Assembly (NCBI GenBank): GCA_900469445.1
Contig: UBXM01000005.1
Span: 1 to 54,402 of the forward strand
Length of the DNA stretch: 54,402 nt
From: Hyphomicrobiales bacterium
Lineage (GTDB): Bacteria; Pseudomonadota; Alphaproteobacteria; Rhizobiales; Rhizobiaceae
Reading direction: 5' to 3'
The position numbers were made by a program, and so were the translations under genes. Of this stretch, positions 52,221-54,402 are shown piece by piece; the first letter of the stretch is position 1, and every line of letters begins with the position of its first letter. A model generated the notes under the pieces. The model was not told where the DNA came from and did no database searches. It saw only the letters and a program-made list of their open reading frames with translations.

Positions 52221-53465
52221 ATGCTCAATCCAGCGCGAAATTCGCTGTTCGACCGCTATCTGGGGATTTCCCGGCTTCTGGCGGGACAGCTCGATTTCAC
52301 CTCGATCATCAAGTCGGTGGCCGAGGAGATCAGCCATATCATCCCTCATGATCATATGGATGTCTGCATCAAGATGCTGGATGGCAAATATCATATTGCC
52401 TACGAGAGCGGGCTCGACACCGCCTGGAGCCAGCACCCGCCGGCGCTTCTGACCGGAAGCCCGATCCGCACATTGCTTTCCGGCGAGGTTGATTTCCTCC
52501 TTTCAGCCGACGCCTGCACCGATCCTCGTTTTCATTTCGAAGGGGCGTTTTCAAGCCCGATCATCGACCTTTCCCTGCGCAGTCGCCTGCATGTACCGCT
52601 GAAGGTGCAGGGTGACGTCATCGGTGCCTTGAGCTGTTCCAGCCAGCAGCGCGATTGCTACACGGTTGAAGATGTCGAAAACGCCCGTGCGGTCGCCGAT
52701 CTGCTCGCTCCCTATTTCTTCGCACTGAGGGCTGCAGAACAGGCAAAACGCTCCGCCGTGATCGAAACGGAAGCACGCGCGCGCGAAGAGGGGTTGCGCT
52801 TCGGCGCCCTGAAACTGACGGAGGCACTGGAAGCGGAACGCCAGCGTATCGGCATGGATCTGCACGATCAGACGCTTGCAGACCTGACCCGGCTGACGCG
52901 TCGCATGGAACGGCTCACCGATCTCCCCTCCGTCTCGGGCGATGCACTGGAACCGCTTTGCCGGGCGATGCAGCAATGCATGCACGACCTCCGCCAGATC
53001 ATCGAGGAAGCCAAGCCGACCGTGCTTCAGCTTTTCGGCGTTGCTGAAGCAATCGAGAACCATCTGGAGCGGTCGGTGCGGGAGAGCGGACAGGCAATCG
53101 AATGGCAGATGCTGGATGAAAGCGGCGACAGTCTGCGGGAGCTTAATCCGACGGTTGCCGTCGCGCTTTTCCGGATTGTTCAGGAAGCAGTCAACAATGC
53201 CATCCGTCATGGGCAATCCGATACCATCATCGTGCGCCTGACGCGGCGCGACAGCGCCCTTTGCATCGAGGTGGAAGATGATGGTCGGGGGCTGGCTGAT
53301 GTGAGGGAAATGGCGGGACACGGGATAGACAATATGAAAACGCGCGCGCGCTTGATTGCGGCCCGGTTCGAGATCGGACGCAATCCGGCTTGCCGTCGGG
53401 AGGGGCGGGGAACCCGCATGCGCCTCACACTTCCGACCGATCATGCTAGATTGGCTGAGATCTGA
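52221..53465 (+). CDS. soluble GAF-domain sensor histidine kinase (HisKA_3)
   Basis: A 414-residue kinase with no membrane segment. Residues 25-170 form a GAF-type sensor domain (IKSVAEEISHIIPHDHMDV, LHVPLKVQGDVIGALSCSS), then a coiled coil and the kinase core. Phospho-His215 lies in RQRIGMDLHDQTLADL. The ATPase part shows RIVQEAVNNAIRHG and EDDGRGL. A strong GGAGG precedes the ATG. It overlaps its response-regulator gene by one base (TGATG) and is divergent from the sugar importer, which may be its target. Confidence 0.9.
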   Translation: MLNPARNSLFDRYLGISRLLAGQLDFTSIIKSVAEEISHIIPHDHMDVCIKMLDGKYHIAYESGLDTAWSQHPPALLTGSPIRTLLSGEVDFLLSADACTDPRFHFEGAFSSPIIDLSLRSRLHVPLKVQGDVIGALSCSSQQRDCYTVEDVENARAVADLLAPYFFALRAAEQAKRSAVIETEARAREEGLRFGALKLTEALEAERQRIGMDLHDQTLADLTRLTRRMERLTDLPSVSGDALEPLCRAMQQCMHDLRQIIEEAKPTVLQLFGVAEAIENHLERSVRESGQAIEWQMLDESGDSLRELNPTVAVALFRIVQEAVNNAIRHGQSDTIIVRLTRRDSALCIEVEDDGRGLADVREMAGHGIDNMKTRARLIAARFEIGRNPACRREGRGTRMRLTLPTDHARLAEI

Positions 53466-54184
53466 TGATGGATGTGCTGATTGTCGAGGATGATGCCCTT
53501 CACCGCAGCTTTCTCAATGAGGCGGTCCGTGCGGCGCTGCCCGAATGCGGCCAGGTGATCGAGGCGGAAAACGGTTTGAAAGGCGAAGTTCAGGCGCGGA
53601 CATCGCGGGTCGAGCACGTCGTCATGGACCTGCAGATGAACGAGCGCAACGGCATCGAGGCCGCGCGCACGATCTGGCGCGAGCGGCCGGATACCAAAAT
53701 CCTCTTCTGGTCCAACTATTCCGACGAGGCCTATGTCCGCGGTGTCGCGCGGATCGTGCCGGAAGGCGCGACCTATGGTTATGTGCTGAAATCCGCCTCC
53801 GAAGAGCGGTTGAAACTCGCGCTGCGCAGTGTGTTTGTCGAGTCCCAGTGTGTGATCGATCGCGAGGTGCGCGGCATTCAGCAAAAGAGCCTTGGCAATT
53901 CGCCAGGCTTGACCGATGTCGAATACGAGATCCTCGTCGATGTGGCAGTGGGACTGACGGACAAGGCGATCGCGCAGAGAAAACACCTGTCGCTTCGCAG
54001 CGTGCAGAACCGCCTGCAGCAGCTTTACGAAAAGCTCGATGTTTACGAAACGCCGGGGCAGGGGAGTGAGGGCTGGTTCAATCTCCGCACGAGAGCGGTC
54101 GCCGTCGCTCTTTCACGCAAGGTTTTGAATGCGAGTGCGATCGAGCGCGCCGAACGTGATCTACGGCAATCCCGCGGGATCTAG
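53465..54184 (+). CDS. LuxR-type response regulator paired with the GAF kinase
   Basis: A 239-residue protein. The receiver shows VLIVEDDALHRSFL, phosphoacceptor Asp in VVMDLQMNERNG and Lys in GYVLKSASEERL. The output region around 145-200 (LTDVEYEILVDVAVGLTDK, LSLRSVQNRLQQLYEKLDV) is a LuxR-like HTH but diverges from the NarL consensus, with a longer C-terminal tail (ALSRKVLNASAIERAERD). Coupled to the kinase gene. Confidence 0.85.
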   Translation: MMDVLIVEDDALHRSFLNEAVRAALPECGQVIEAENGLKGEVQARTSRVEHVVMDLQMNERNGIEAARTIWRERPDTKILFWSNYSDEAYVRGVARIVPEGATYGYVLKSASEERLKLALRSVFVESQCVIDREVRGIQQKSLGNSPGLTDVEYEILVDVAVGLTDKAIAQRKHLSLRSVQNRLQQLYEKLDVYETPGQGSEGWFNLRTRAVAVALSRKVLNASAIERAERDLRQSRGI

Positions 54185-54402
54185 GCAGAGCAGGCCATTT
54201 CGCTGGAGGCGTATAGAGCGCGATCGGCGCTGGATCATAAAGCCGTCCGGAGAGCATGGCCGGACATTTCGCGGCGCTATGTTATCGTTGACTGACGGTG
54301 TCGAAACTTGGCTAAAGTCAAAACCGGGAAATTGGCGAGCCATCCCCTGTGGAAAACCGATAAACAGCGTAAAATCAAAGCTTTGTTCGATTTTTGCATT
54401 TT
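54185..54402. other. intergenic sequence to the window end
   Basis: About 220 bp with no convincing gene. It becomes A/T-rich after 54360. TGTGGAAAA near 54348 resembles a DnaA box with one mismatch, which is not enough to call an origin. The next gene presumably begins outside the window. Confidence 0.5.

Noticed and set aside
54340..54402. A DnaA-box-like TGTGGAAAA with A/T-rich flank, as a possible origin
   Set aside because: One imperfect box only, at the window edge, with no cluster of boxes.
1..54402. CRISPR arrays, tRNA or rRNA genes, insertion sequences
   Set aside because: No regularly spaced repeats, tRNA-like cloverleaf signatures, rRNA segments or transposase motifs were recognised on either strand.

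Overview
The window looks like a secondary replicon (chromid or large plasmid, or a former one) of a Rhizobiaceae alphaproteobacterium close to Agrobacterium, Rhizobium or Neorhizobium. The basis is high-GC coding, a RepA/RepB pair of the repABC type, a rhizobial DUF1612/HTH protein, an Agrobacterium-type uronate dehydrogenase, two EcfG-like (GGAAC-N16-yGTT) promoters and short GC-rich palindromic intergenic repeats. The genus is inferred from protein resemblance only. I saw no rRNA, tRNA, CRISPR array, insertion sequence or phage gene.

Layout. 1-4.3 kb: a Tat-exported transglutaminase-like protein, a small exported protein, selenophosphate synthetase SelD and a DUF1612/HTH protein. 4.4-7.7 kb: a thiamine-precursor uptake operon (ykoF-thiX-thiZ-thiY) led by a TPP riboswitch. 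8.1-14.2 kb: a TonB-dependent siderophore receptor followed by its ABC importer (binding protein, two permeases, ATPase). 14.3-15.6 kb: two single receiver-domain proteins, the second degenerate, and a CBS-pair protein. 15.9-19.1 kb: ureidoglycine aminohydrolase, then uronate dehydrogenase and alpha-ketoglutaric semialdehyde dehydrogenase behind a strong palindromic operator. 19.3-23.7 kb: a PerM/AI-2E membrane protein, a glycine-rich exported protein, a NarL-type two-component system and a DUF1236 protein. 23.9-29.6 kb: an M20 amidohydrolase, then a minus-strand salvage group (anmK, gnd, psuK, psuG). 29.9-32.3 kb: repA-repB with no repC. 32.3-37.9 kb: a glycosyltransferase-like protein, an MBL hydrolase, a LysR regulator divergent from a glutathionyl-hydroquinone reductase, an unknown membrane protein and a YceI protein. 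38.0-42.2 kb: an eptA-dgkA-regulator-kinase unit like pmrCAB with a diacylglycerol kinase inserted. 42.6-46.6 kb: an Fbp/Afu ferric-iron importer. 46.6-54.2 kb: a sugar ABC importer with an SMP-30 lactonase, divergent from a GAF-domain histidine kinase and its LuxR-type regulator.

The themes fit a soil or plant-associated heterotroph: two iron-uptake systems, sugar and sugar-acid catabolism, salvage of pseudouridine, anhydroMurNAc and ureides, thiamine-precursor scavenging, envelope lipid modification and three complete two-component systems. Many neighbouring genes overlap by ATGA or TGATG, which marks translationally coupled operons. The most unusual points are the repAB pair without repC, the EcfG-like promoters that share a longer conserved upstream block, the eptA-dgkA-two-component operon, and the degenerate receiver protein behind a normal one.
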